DNA of 64,000 nucleotides, from contig JALIRH010000001.1 of the NCBI GenBank assembly GCA_023055505.1, positions 11,079,467 to 11,143,466 of the forward strand, written 5' to 3'. Made by a program: the position numbers and the translations under genes. Below the pieces are notes generated by a model. That model was not told the origin of the DNA. It did no database searches and saw nothing but the letters and a program-made list of their open reading frames with translations. Source of the DNA: Callipepla californica brunnescens. Taxonomy: Eukaryota; Chordata; Aves; Galliformes; Odontophoridae. Shown here in pieces: positions 1 through 11,040 of the stretch (within the stretch, counting starts at the first letter, position 1; every line of letters begins with the position of its first letter).

Positions 1-2606
1 GAGATTGCACGCCAGCTGCTTACAAAACCAGCAAGCACATCAGCACTTTAAGAGCAGGAGGTTTTTTCTGCGTAGTTTTAGATTCAACTTATCTTGTATG
101 ACTAGCAGCAACTTCAAAAATCCATGTGAGAAAGCAGAGCTCTCTAAGGTTTCTAAGAAAATGCCATACCTCTTGGAATCCCTATCTGTCCTCAGGCAAT
201 AACAGCACGTCCAGAGAGTATGGCCCCATTAAAAGTCCAGTTGGAGTCTTAGCTGTTGTTCTGTTGAGTTTATCACGGCTGATTAACTTTATAGTCTGCA
301 TTGGTTAAGGGCTGACTCTGTTTCCAAATATTTTAAATCTCTCATGGCTTGCTCAGAAGCATGTGTTGAAATGCATTCACTTGTGTAGAACGTTTATTGC
401 TTTTTGTTTGTTTGCTTCTCATAACTTTTGGCACAATTTTAGCTAGGCAGTTTCACCCAGAGCGTAGGAAGTTCAGCAAAGCACAAACTTTGAGCTTTTC
501 TTAGTGATTGTGCCTTTGAGGAAGAAGAGAAATTCAGAGCAGCCAACAACACAAAGCAGCCAGTGCTCTAAGCTAACAGAGAAGGAATGACATGTAGAAA
601 TGGAGACTGTGAGCAAAATTAATGCTGATTGTCGATATCAGTAAGTGTGCACCTAGAATACAAAATTCCAGGAGCAGTATTTTCTAATGATGGCAGAGCC
701 TCCATTCATTTTTCTTCCCGCTCTTCTCTCCGCTGACAGGTGCCACTCTGAACCATACAGGCTTTGTGCCCGCAAGTACAGCTCACAATCACCTTGAGAT
801 GCCCTCCCCCAGGCAGCTAACAATAGTGCCACAGCTGAAGCAATCTAGAGGCCGTGATAGCAGAAGGGTGAAAACAAAATGACTTGAACAGTGTCTTGTG
901 TGAGGGCACCCATGGGCATAAGGATTACACCAGGAGTGGTGCTTCACAACCACACAGCTGTGTGCTTTGAGAGCTGCACTGAGAGTTGCCCACCAGCGAG
1001 GTGGCCTTGGGTCCAGAAAGCTCACCAAGAGCCCAGCCCCACAGTGCCCAGGGCACACACACAGGAGTGCAGCAGAGCACCAGGACTTGCTGCTCCCAGA
1101 CAGCTGGTGCTCTGCTCTCTGCAGTTCCAGAAACTTGTCCAGCACCTCCATGTCTCCATTCTTCCTTTGAATCATCACAACATCATCTGTGATCTCCCTA
1201 ATTTTCCCCTCTGTGTGTATGCTGAGTGGGATGGCTGGCCCTTACATTTGCCAAACTGTTATTTCTAATATTGGAAAAAGCAATTTCCAATACATGTACC
1301 TTATTTTTTCTGTGGCAAGATGGGTGTCTGCATTTTTAAATCATTTTTAGTTCATTTGCATTTTTCACTCATACGTTAGCCAGAGGTTATTAGGGCATAT
1401 ATGGCCAAATTCTGCAGTTACATGAGAGTAAACTCAGCATAAATCCAAATTTATAGGTACAGGAGATATAGCAAATGTTGATGAATCCACAGAGTTAATT
1501 TAGAGGAAATGGATTTCTTTAACTTTTCTATGTTTAAAACAAACACCGGGAGGTATTGTGATAGTTATTTGCATTTTACTGATACGCTCATTTCAAATGA
1601 AGCCTGAAAGAGAAATATCTTGCTTAAATGGGATACTGAAAAAAAAAAAAAAAAAAACCACAACAGTTTTTCCCTGATGTAACAGTTGCTTCACTCCTGT
1701 GGGCAAACACCATGCAGATAATTTGTGCTGGCTGGTGGGTTCTGTGCCATTAGATATCCCCTCTTTCTGATGAGATGCTGGAAGTCCAAGCCTGGCAACC
1801 CCCAGCATTATTCCATTTGTGCAGCTACACGGATCCTCTACAAGCTGTCCTCTGAGATACTGCAGCTTACTGCCTCCACATCCAGTGGAAGAAATCTGCC
1901 CTTCAGCATTTACAGAAGTGTATTGTTTAATGGGATTACATTTAAATTTCTTTAAAGGTTGTCAATCCAACGCTTATGACTCAGAATGGAAAATTCCTCT
2001 GAGAAAGACTTCATTTAACCATTGACCTGCAGATACAGAGTGTGAGCAGAACACTGAAGGAGAGGTTATAGACTTTGTTAAGCTAACCAGCTTTCCATTC
2101 TGGCTGCAGAGGTCTTCTTAGCCTTTACGAAATGCAGAAGAGTGTCTATTATTGGAAAGTGCCAAACAGAATGAAAAAACTTTCTGCCAATTCCCATTAG
2201 ATGTATTTTGTCGTCTCTACTCAGAACAATTTTGCCATTGCAGACTAAACAAAGACATTAACATTGGGCAGACTTGTTTAGCAGCTACTGTACACTGTTC
2301 TCCAACAGACCCTGAATCATTTATTACTTTAACACAGCTTAAGATGGGAGACTGTGAATTCATCCAATGACTGCTTTTATTATTACTTCTTAGGTGCTTG
2401 CAAAACTAATAGGAACAGAAAATGTAACGAGATTTTCTGAATTACTGAGTCCCATCCTGCGGTGTTAAAAGAAACACTACAGAATCCCTTTGATAAACGT
2501 CTCAAGCTCATTATATTTCTCATAAAGTCTCTCATCTAATAGACAAGGATGCAGTCCGTGTGGATTGTTTAATAATTACATATATTCATGGAATGGATAC
2601 ATGCGT
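1..2606. other. Upstream intergenic DNA
   Basis: No gene is supported here. Short open frames occur on both strands, for example around 789-1268, where overlapping frames of about 125 codons run on both strands of a slightly GC-richer patch. None shows recognisable motifs or a splice-site framework. A 19-nt A-tract lies at 1639-1657. In mammals the hyaluronidase genes lie 5' of WASL, but nothing hyaluronidase-like is visible in this stretch. Confidence 0.6.
1639..1657. repeat. Poly(A) homopolymer tract
   Basis: Nineteen consecutive A residues. No retrocopy with a polyadenylation signal is evident immediately upstream, so it is recorded only as a simple repeat. Confidence 0.9.
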
Positions 2607-2607
2607 A

Positions 2608-2765
2608 GATCACTCCAAAAGTAACGCCTCCTATTTATACCCATAGAAAATACAACAGCTACAAAGAGTATGATAAGACTGTTTGATAGAGCACATTCTC
2701 AGCTACAAAATTCATCTTGAAAATGAGCAGCCAGAATCATATGCATTATTTCCAGTCAGGTACAT
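2608..2765 (+). mobile_element. Mariner-like element fragment (terminal part)
   Basis: The segment begins just after a TA dinucleotide (2606-2607) with CACTCCAAAAGTAACGCC and continues through a GATAGAGCACATTCTCAGCT-type stretch. The same ordered sequence recurs, diverged, at about 49,601-49,725, so it is a dispersed repeat by direct comparison within the window. I believe it is the galliform mariner family (Galluhop/Mariner1_GG), but that family name is from memory. Only the terminal 150 bp or so is recognisable and no transposase frame remains. The right edge is approximate. Confidence 0.6.
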
Positions 2766-5700
2766 CAGGGCATTTACAACTGTACTGACACCTCCATCAG
2801 CAATCTCTCCCCTTGAAGTCTACATGCCTTGCACTTGACTACCCAAGTCTCCATGCTGGCAGCTCTGCACCATGCTCACTTTCCTCAGCTGAGACACTTT
2901 ACCACAGCACTTCTTCCTACCAAATTTCATCTCGCTCCTATGACTCATCCTCAAAGCCACTGTGTTCTTTCTGCCTGATGTTCTGATTCTCCTCATATGT
3001 GAAGATAATAAATAATAGATAAAGACAGCTCACGTTGCAAAATTAAACAGGCTGCAGGTTATGGATTGCAGCACTTCTGAAACACATGTGATTATAGAGA
3101 CTGATAGACATTCTGTATATTCAAGAACAATATTAAAAACTGAGTGTGTCATTATTTTGTCAGAAACAATTTTCCGTGGACGTATGAATAGATTTCGTCT
3201 TTCCTTTTGAAGGTTTACAGTTCATGCACTTATTCCAGTCAGTCTACTTCACACCATACCTTAGGCAACCAGCTAACAAGGGATTAGCATGGAACAAGTT
3301 TCCATACAACAGAAATTTGAGCAATGCTCTCTTTCACCCTTGACCTTGCACGCAAATGTAGCCAGAGAAGGAAGCACAGTCACAGTGCAGTAGCTGAACA
3401 CACTTACACGTGTTTTTATTTCTTCTGATTATACACTGGAATCCAGATGGCATTCACAAGCAGGAAAATGTAGTAACTAAAGGCTGCCTTCTCCTCTCAA
3501 CTGGGGGTAACATTTCTCACATTTTCTAGTTTTGAGACATTTTAGAAATGATCACTGTAGCTAACAGAGATGAAAACAAGAGCCTACTGCAATGTGGTAT
3601 GATTAAAAATGATACTGACCCTTATTCCTTCTAATTTGAACAAATGAGTTTCTACCACAATTAAAAAGAACTTAGTTGCTAGTGAGTTCAGAGCAAAATT
3701 AAACCCCTCTAAAGCAAACACCATGCAGGCTATGCTTATGGAAAATTATCCTCACAGTAATCAGCTGTACATGCTGACACACTTGTTCTTTTCTGGTTGC
3801 CTAGTTGTCTACCAACCTCCCCTGGCTCCATGCCATGACCTCTGTGAAAGAGCTGCTACAGCAGCAGCAACTATTTTCCCAGAAAGCCTCATTAACTGCA
3901 TCTAGCTCTCAAACAGTTCCTGGTCTTATTGCCATTATTGTGAAAGTGCGTTGAATGAAGATAGCTGGTTACAGTTCTAAATTGATACAAGAAAATTCAA
4001 GTCCAAGAAGCCTAACTGGCCAGAGCTGGTCAGCACTGCACGTTACGCAGTTTGAGCAAGCGCTGAAAAGTAAGTCCAAAGTTGTGATTTCTAACACAAG
4101 CCGTTCCAGCCCTCTTAAAATCCATGAAAACTCCTCATCAGCTGAAAAATTATAGGTGTGAAACAGACATGCATTTAGAAAAAAAATAAAATCAAATGGC
4201 TGGCTTGAAGTACTGTGGCACCTCCAAAGAAAAAAGGTACATACACATCTTCCAAAATGCATTTGTTGCAAACAAGTAGATAAAAAAATTGAATAAAGGA
4301 ACTTAGATAAATATCTCTACTTCAGTGTGTAACTACAGAGTCAGCATTTATCCACGCTGGTTAGTGTCAAGAGGCAAGATGCAGGTGCTCCTCTCTAAGT
4401 TTAATCCCTCCTCCCTTGACACAGCCTCTGGGTTCTCATAGGTGTTTGTAAGGCACTGAGGGACCCATCCAGGGCGGGTCCTCAGACATGGCAATGTTTT
4501 AGTTAGTACTCCCTAAAAGAAAAAAACGAGTAGTTCTCATAAAACAAATTAACAACTTCCGCTTCTTTGCAAGGAGCATGACTTCGTTGGCAAGCATGGA
4601 GAAAGTGGAAGATACCCATGTGAAGAGCTGATATCATGTCTGTGTATCATCTTAATACAGCATGGGATTGAAATGAATCTTGATTGAATTAATAATGGGG
4701 CAGACAGAAAAATACCACTCAGAGTAACTGTACTGGTATTGGTCTGTCTGTGCTAAGTTCTCGATATTCCTTAGTTCTTAGAGGAATGTGATTAGCTTTA
4801 CTTACCAGGATGCTTCTTACTTCTCTGGTGAAAAACTAGACAGGCTGCAGGTTGTTTCGCTGATGTGTCATATACTCAAACAGCAGCCAATGCACAGCTT
4901 TGAAAAACAATTTGATGGTTTTCATCCATCTTCTTATGACAGTGTGCTGTATTTTCCATTTCATTTTGCTTATATATTGTTAAGCTTCTCTATTTGTTAA
5001 GTGTGTTCTCTTCTTACTCTGAAAGCAATTTGGGTCACCACACCAGAGGCTGTAGTTGGCCTGGAGCTGACATAAATAATCTTGAACAAAAAAATCAGGC
5101 TGATCGAGATATGCATGTTCTCGGTTTTGCTTTATGAGCTGGTGCAACAAGCCTTCAAGAACTCTAATACATAAAGACTGCTGCTTTTTTTTTTTCTTTT
5201 TATCCTTTCAATATTTGCATTAACTAGCAAAACCACACAGACAAGATGATTAAAGCACACATCGGAGACAGCTTGAAGCAGCGGTGAAACCCTATGTCTG
5301 GATCCTTCTGCTAGATGAAGGCAGATCCTTGATGGGATCTGGCTCTTTGACCTTACTGGAGGGCAGCAGCAGAACAACACAGCATACCCAGAGCTGCAGT
5401 GAGGATCTGGTCCTGTAAGGCCCAACACAACACCATCATGAAGCAAAGTACAGCTCATGCCTATTCCTTAGAGCTGTTCAGTGCAGGATACAGAAATAAA
5501 GAAAAGAAAAAAGCTTCAAAAAAAGCTAATAAAACACCTACCAGGATCCAAATTGCAACTGCTGTTGAGTTGTATTACATATTTGATAGTTGTTCAGTGA
5601 CATACTGGGTGTACAGCACTGATTTCAAGCTAGCTATTAGAGGGCAAATATGAACATATTTAGCACTGCCAGTGCCAGTAAAAAAGGATGGATTTCAAAC

Positions 5701-6840
5701 ATATGTGACTTGCTCTACCCTCAGCACAGTGAGAATGAAGCTTCCTGATCACAACCATGCTGGTCAGGGTGGGAGGTCAGTCACGCTGCAAACAAGCTGA
5801 CATTTCAAAGCCAGAGCAAGATTTCTGTTGTTAAGGAAATGTACAGCATGATTGTACAACAGTAAGGAAAGAAAGCATTTTCCTTTTTCTTTTTTTAGCT
5901 GTTGAGATTCTCGAGCTGTACAGTGGCTGGTTAATGGCTGGAGGGAGATTTCATTACACTGAATTTAAAAGCTATCAGAAACCTTAGAGGAAAGAGTGCA
6001 AGTTCTTTCTAATACCTGCAGATAAATCAAAATAAACTGAGGTACTCCATTCCTGTTCATTGTTGGGTGTAAAACTCAGGATGTATCTCTTCTAAGGTAT
6101 AAGCTAAGCAAGAAGACTAAAAGAGTGTTTCAACAAACCCTGTGGCATATTGTTTTGAAGATGAGCGATGATGATATCTAGGCTGGGGAAGGAAAAATAT
6201 TTTCAGAGCAGCCACAGAACCGTTCATTGTTACTGCAGACAATGATCAATATACTTGCATAATGGAGGTATTAAAAGGAAAGAGAGGATGCCTCACATTC
6301 CAGTTTGGTCCTCCTTCTACACAGGCCTGAAAAGGACAGTAATACTGTTCTATCTTTCAGGCCATTCAGGAACTGCAGATAAGCTCAAGAAAAGAGCTGG
6401 AGACCTGTAAATGATTTCAAAGTTGTATTTAAAACAAACAAAAACATATCAGTATCTGCCACCACTATATCCAAAATAAAATTCTACATCCAAAGCAAAA
6501 TTAATATTTTTCTGACCAAAACAGAAGAGCACAAATTACTTTCCATCATCATCACGTAAACAATTTACGGTTGAAAAAGAGGTCTAGAGAAGAAACAAAG
6601 ACTCAAGTAACAGGCACTACAAGTGAAGAAAAAGTTCTAGCTGGCACCCGAGTCAGCATTCGTGCAAGAAATGAAAGAACATATTGTCCTACTGCATGGG
6701 TTCTCAGGCTTCAGTCTGCTCACTCTAGCGGCAAGGATGCTCTTCTGCTGGCCAGACCTCAAATGGAGGATTCTTCTGCTGACACTACAGTTCCATAGTT
6801 ATAAGGAGTTAGCAGAGAATTTATTAATTAAACTCAAATT

Positions 6841-6874
6841 TAATTGTCAACTTTCAAACATAATTGTCAACTTT
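6841..6874. repeat. Short tandem duplication
   Basis: The 14-mer TAATTGTCAACTTT occurs at 6841-6854 and exactly again at 6861-6874, separated by CAAACA. It is a small local duplication with no coding context. Confidence 0.85.
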
Positions 6875-9266
6875 GCAGTATCTGTGGCTACTTCATGTCC
6901 TGGGACTTAAAATTATAGGATATAAATTCAAGATACGGAAAAAAAAGACATGATAGACTTCAGATCTTCTTTATTTCAGGCTGCTAACCATCTGAAACAA
7001 ATGATACAGAATCTCAGTGAAAAATGAAATACAGTGACTGGACCTGAAATGAGCTGTAACTTGACAATTCAGTTCCCTTCAGAGCAGGCTGAACATTTCA
7101 TGGTTCAGTACAAAGACAGCAGAAGCGAAGGAACTTCTGAGTAAAACAGCTAATACGTTCTTTGCATTGATTCAGTAATAATTTAAACCCAATTCTCTTA
7201 AATGAAATCTATGTAGAAAAAAATAACATGGCTTACTAACAAAGAGAACTTGTACCTTCACAGCTAAAAAAACCCTTTTCAACCACAATGAGAGTTCCCT
7301 TTTTTTTTTTGTTTACCACAGTAAATGGACTGGTCTTTTCTACAGGCCCAGCCAGAAATTGTGCTGAGGGAAAGGAGCCTTTCTTTTTTTTTCAGTCCGT
7401 TCTTCTGCTGCCCTGTTGACATACTCCCTATGAGTGGTGACAACAATCATACATTCACAATTTTGACCTCCTCCAGCCATGTTCATATGGTTGCTGCAGT
7501 GATGGTTGTGCCTGGACTGTACTGTTTCACTTGCCATTGAATATGAAATTGAAGACAGAAGTTAGAATTATTCTTTTTACATTTTTTTTTTCATCTCATT
7601 TCCCTTTAATCTTGCTTGCTTGTTCGTCAGTGTAATCAACTCTCTCTTCACCTTATGGAAAATAAGAGAACCACACTGTACGATCTGAGGAAAAAACGAT
7701 CAGGATTTGAGAAACACAGTGCTGCTAAAACAAACTAACAAACAAACCATACATAAATCCCTGGAGAACTAACTTATTGCACTTAGTTCAGAAATTCAGA
7801 AAAACTTCAAAATGTACTACAATTCATGGCTCTAGGAAAAAAAATAGTCTTCCTTACCTTTTTACTTCACTTTCAATTGCAGAACGTTATTTCTGAAATT
7901 GGGTTAATATTTAAGCTCTGAAACCCAGTAGCGTGTAACTTTAGACTAGCTATGAAATTCAATTTTCAGCTTGCAAAAAATGACTGAGAATGTCTGAAAT
8001 CCACATTTAAAGACAAACTTCAGAGATACATAATTTCTGTAAAAGATAACTTTGCCAAGGATCATAACATCTGTTCGTTAAATAAGAATCTATATTACAA
8101 ACATGTACAATCACGAGACTTGTTTTTATTGCTATGAGCACGTCACTTTCGATGTACTTGTTATGAACTGGCACCACTGAGGAAGAGAAAGACACAAATT
8201 AATAGCTGCTTCCCACAAGCTGACAGCCTTCTGGAGTGGGCAACACAGTTTGAAGCTTCTTACTGCAGTAGGAAATTCAGAGGAAAGCTAAGGATAAACA
8301 ATGACAGCAATTTCCCAAAGTGAGGTCAGAAAGGGCACTGCAATTTCACCAAAATATAGTCAGATAATTCTGGTTGGGGGTTTTGCTTAACAGAATTTTG
8401 CTTGAAATTGGACATTTTATGCAGGAATGGCAGCTTTTGGCTGATATTAATGCACATGTAAACACCAAAGGTGTGAATCTATTTTTCTTTGGGTTCCTTA
8501 TGCTCATGACCAGGTACTGACATTCCCATTTCACCTCAGGACTCACTGCTTTGCTGTGATATAAAAACAGAAACAGCTTTTGCATAATTAATGAAACACA
8601 GGATCTGAAAATAGTCTTTTCTTCTTCCCTTTCCTGTCTACCCCATTAAAAAAGCAAACAAAACCTGAACAATAATGCCTGAACACTGAAGGTTCTTAAG
8701 AATAAGCTGCATGCTAGCTGCTGTCAGAAGAACAGCGTGAAGTGAAAAGAATCACGGCTGAAATCAGGACTCTGTTTGAATGGAATGATCTACACAGCGA
8801 GGAACACAAAGTAAAAGTTACCATAAATGAGGAGAAGAGCAACAAATGCAGTGGGGCAGAGATGTGAGGAGATAATCAGCATTTACTGGTGAAAAGTGAA
8901 TTATATTTTTCGCTATTTACAGCGTAACCACAAGGACAGATACTGAAATTTCCTTGAAGCAGGCTCTGGCTATAAAATAATTGTTTTGCGAGGGAAAGAA
9001 AAAGTGCCTTGTAAAGTGCTTCCATGTGTTTTATCTCTTTACATACATTCTCCACAAAGCGGAATGCTGCCAGTATTCCTTAGCTAAAATATTTCCCCTT
9101 CTACTAAAATATGCACATACTTACACAGTAAAGAAATAAAGACTGAAGAACCTATGGCTGATAAAAATACTTTGAAAGCACTGGCTTCTACTGTTTGCTT
9201 TTCCTTTACAGCAAAGGCCTGTGCCACTTCTGTGAAACCTGCATGCTGAGGAGTCCTGTATTTGCA

Positions 9267-9300
9267 TATATATATGTATAATTTTGTGTGTGTGTGTGTG
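9267..9300. repeat. (TA)n/(TG)n microsatellite
   Basis: A short alternating AT run is followed by eight TG units at 9285-9300. Simple-sequence repeat in the upstream intergenic region. Confidence 0.85.
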
Positions 9301-9610
9301 AAAGATGGGGATTTTCCACTAATCACTCTTCCTCCTGTTTTCGGACATAGTCACAGGCTCTTTTAAGTATGAGAAAAGGGCCTGTAAGCAGAAGGGGCTG
9401 CCATCTGTTTCTGCCTGACCTTTTGGAAGATAGGAAGAGAAGTCAGCACGCTTCATACAAAGATTTGTGTTCGCAGGTTTTCCCCTGGTGCTTCTCTAAT
9501 TCCCTTCCTCCTGAGCTTCTTCAGTTCTTTTAATACAAAGCGTATCATCGTGGGGGTGTTGCTTTGTCTTCCAGATGGACAACTGATTTATTGGAGGAGG
9601 TAAAGCCACC

Positions 9611-10110
9611 ATATCACAGAATCATAGCAGTAGGAAGGGACCTCTGGGGACCATCAACCTTCTGCTGGAGCAAGTTCCCTCACACGTGTACGGAACTTCC
9701 CGTGTTCCACTTTGTGCCCAGAGCCCCTTGTCCTGTTTCTGCACACCATCCATTTGACTCCCACACTTCAGATATTTACAAATGGTGATGAGATCTCCTC
9801 TCAGTCTTCTCCAGGCTGCATAGTTCTGGGTCTTTCATCATATGGGAGATGCTCCAGGCCCCTCATCATCTTCTCTCTGGGATTTCCCTGTTTTTCTTGA
9901 ACTGGGGAGCCCAGAACTGGACACAGTACTCCAGATGCGGCCTCACCAGGGCAGAAATAGAGATCACCTCCCTCGACCTACTGGCCACGCTCTTTCTAAT
10001 GCACCCCAGGATACTATTAGTGTTCTGGGCCACAAAAGCACAGTGCTGGCCCAGGGTCAACACGCTGCCCACCAGGACACTCAGGTCCTTCTCTGCAGAG
10101 GAGGAGCTCT
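9611..10110 (-). mobile_element. CR1 LINE fragment, antisense
   Basis: On the + strand the segment opens with ATCACAGAATCATAG and GGAAGGGACCTCTGG, the reverse complement of the CR1 3' terminus. It then runs through the typical antisense CR1 3' region: GAACTGGGGAGCCCAGAACT, CTCCAGATGCGGCCTCACCA, GACCTACTGGCCACGCTCTT, and a block around 10,060 ending in CAGGTCCTTCTCTGCAGAGG. The element's sense direction is therefore minus. It is 5'-truncated, as most CR1 copies are, and moderately diverged. It ends about 270 bp before the WASL CpG island. Open frames crossing it are not genes. Confidence 0.93.
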
Positions 10111-10379
10111 TCAGAACACAGAGAGAACGCTCACTCAGCCACTAGGTTTTCATCTTTGCCCTCAAGAAGCGTGAGCATTTCTTCCACGCAGCCAAAGCCA
10201 ACCTGGGCACACGGTGGCTGAACTCAGCGTCGTCGAGTCCTGAATGCCTTCAGCCTCCATCCTCCCTGGATACAGACACGTGGGGCAAAGCAGGGCAAGA
10301 GCTCTGCTGCCAGCGGGCACCGCCTGTACACAAGGAGGAGACATTCTCCTTCCAAGGTCACCAAGATTTCTGAGTTACA
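10111..10379. other. Gap between CR1 and CpG island
   Basis: Non-repetitive transition sequence of rising GC content. I see no exon or core promoter motif that can be defended. It is probably proximal upstream DNA of the WASL promoter. Confidence 0.5.
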
Positions 10380-10701
10380 AATTAAACCGCGCACGGCTCG
10401 AAACTCCTCAGGAGCTCAGCTCCCGAGGTGCCGCGCAGCTGACCCAACTTCTCTCAACACTAACGGCCCTCGCTGACGGCACTCGGCAGAAAGACCCCTT
10501 CGCTCTCCAAGCGAACTCCCCGTTCGCGCTTTCGGAGCCGGGAGCGGCCGGGCAGGTCGGGAGGGCAGGGCCGCGCGGGCGGGGCGAGGAGGGGCGGCAG
10601 CGGAAGGCGGCGCGGTGCCGCACGGCGCATGGCCGCGGCGGCGCTCTGTTTCTCGTCCTCCCCTCTGGCTGCCGCGCGCCGTGGTCTCGCCCGCCCCCGC
10701 T

Positions 10702-10710
10702 GCCATGTTG
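10702..10710 (+). promoter_or_regulatory. Candidate YY1 site
   Basis: GCCATGTTG matches the GCCATNTTG YY1 pattern and sits about 215 bp upstream of the start codon inside the CpG island. YY1 sites of this kind commonly mark the start of transcription in TATA-less promoters. Motif match only. Confidence 0.4.
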
Positions 10711-10763
10711 GATTGTGCGGCCGCCGGAGCCGGGCCGAAGTTGGAAGTTTAGTGCCGCTCGGA

Positions 10764-10771
10764 GGGGCGGG
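10764..10771 (+). promoter_or_regulatory. GC box (Sp1-type)
   Basis: GGGGCGGG, about 155 bp upstream of the ATG, within the CpG island. It may lie in the promoter or in the transcribed leader depending on the start site. Confidence 0.45.
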
Positions 10772-10832
10772 CGCCATTGCCTCCTGCCCCTCCGCCTCCC
10801 TCCTTCCCCGGCCCCGAGAGGGAGGCTCCGCG

Positions 10833-10847
10833 ATGCGGCTGCTGTGA
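10833..10847 (+). CDS. Candidate minimal uORF (4 codons)
   Basis: ATG CGG CTG CTG TGA encodes M-R-L-L and stops 76 nt before the WASL ATG, in a different frame from it. If transcription starts upstream of about 10,820 this would be a very short upstream frame in the leader. A longer in-frame frame beginning at the ATG at 10,629 ends at the same stop. Translation is inferred, not shown. Confidence 0.35.
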   Translation: MRLL

Positions 10848-10923
10848 GTGAGGCCGCCGCGGAGGAGAAGGAGGAGGGGGCGGCCGCGGGCTCCAACGGT
10901 CGCAGGGCAGCGCCGTGCCGGCC

Positions 10924-11040
10924 ATGAGCGGCGCCCCGCAGCAGCCCCCGCAGCCGCGGCGGGTCACCAACGTGGGCTCGCTGCTGCTCACCCCGCAGGA
11001 GAACGAGAGCCTTTTCAGCTTCCTCGGCAAGAAATGCGTG
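10924..11040 (+). CDS. WASL: WASL exon 1 (residues 1-39)
   Basis: Encodes [13 protein letters not shown] followed by [18 protein letters not shown], the conserved start of the WH1 domain. Ends ...KCV in phase 0 with donor GTG|GTGAGT. A GTG codon nine bases upstream extends the frame, but the ATG at 10,924 fits the family and has G at -3. Confidence 0.97.

Larger units (their letters stand above)
2766..9610. other. Upstream intergenic DNA, no supported gene
   Basis: AT-rich sequence with no coding structure I can support. It contains T-tracts near 5187 and 7300, a 20-bp-period double copy of TAATTGTCAACTTT at 6841 and 6861, and a TA/TG simple repeat at about 9267-9300. It may contain distal regulatory sequence, but nothing in the bases alone demonstrates it. 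Confidence 0.55.

Noticed and set aside
789..1268. Overlapping frames of about 125-129 codons on both strands in the upstream region
   Set aside because: Both strands open at once in a GC-richer patch is typical of chance; no motif, promoter or splice structure.
4364..4422. GTGTCAAG ... CTTGACAC inverted repeat
   Set aside because: Only 8 bp per arm with a 43-bp loop, which is expected by chance in this length of DNA.
9842..10174. Overlapping plus-strand frames of about 100 codons
   Set aside because: They are translations of antisense CR1 sequence.
10915..10923. Upstream GTG start extending WASL by three codons
   Set aside because: The ATG at 10,924 matches the conserved N-terminus and has G at -3; non-AUG extension has no support.
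10244..10927. 227-codon plus-strand frame ending at the WASL start
   Set aside because: Different frame from WASL, low-complexity Arg/Pro/Ala composition, explained by CpG-island base composition.
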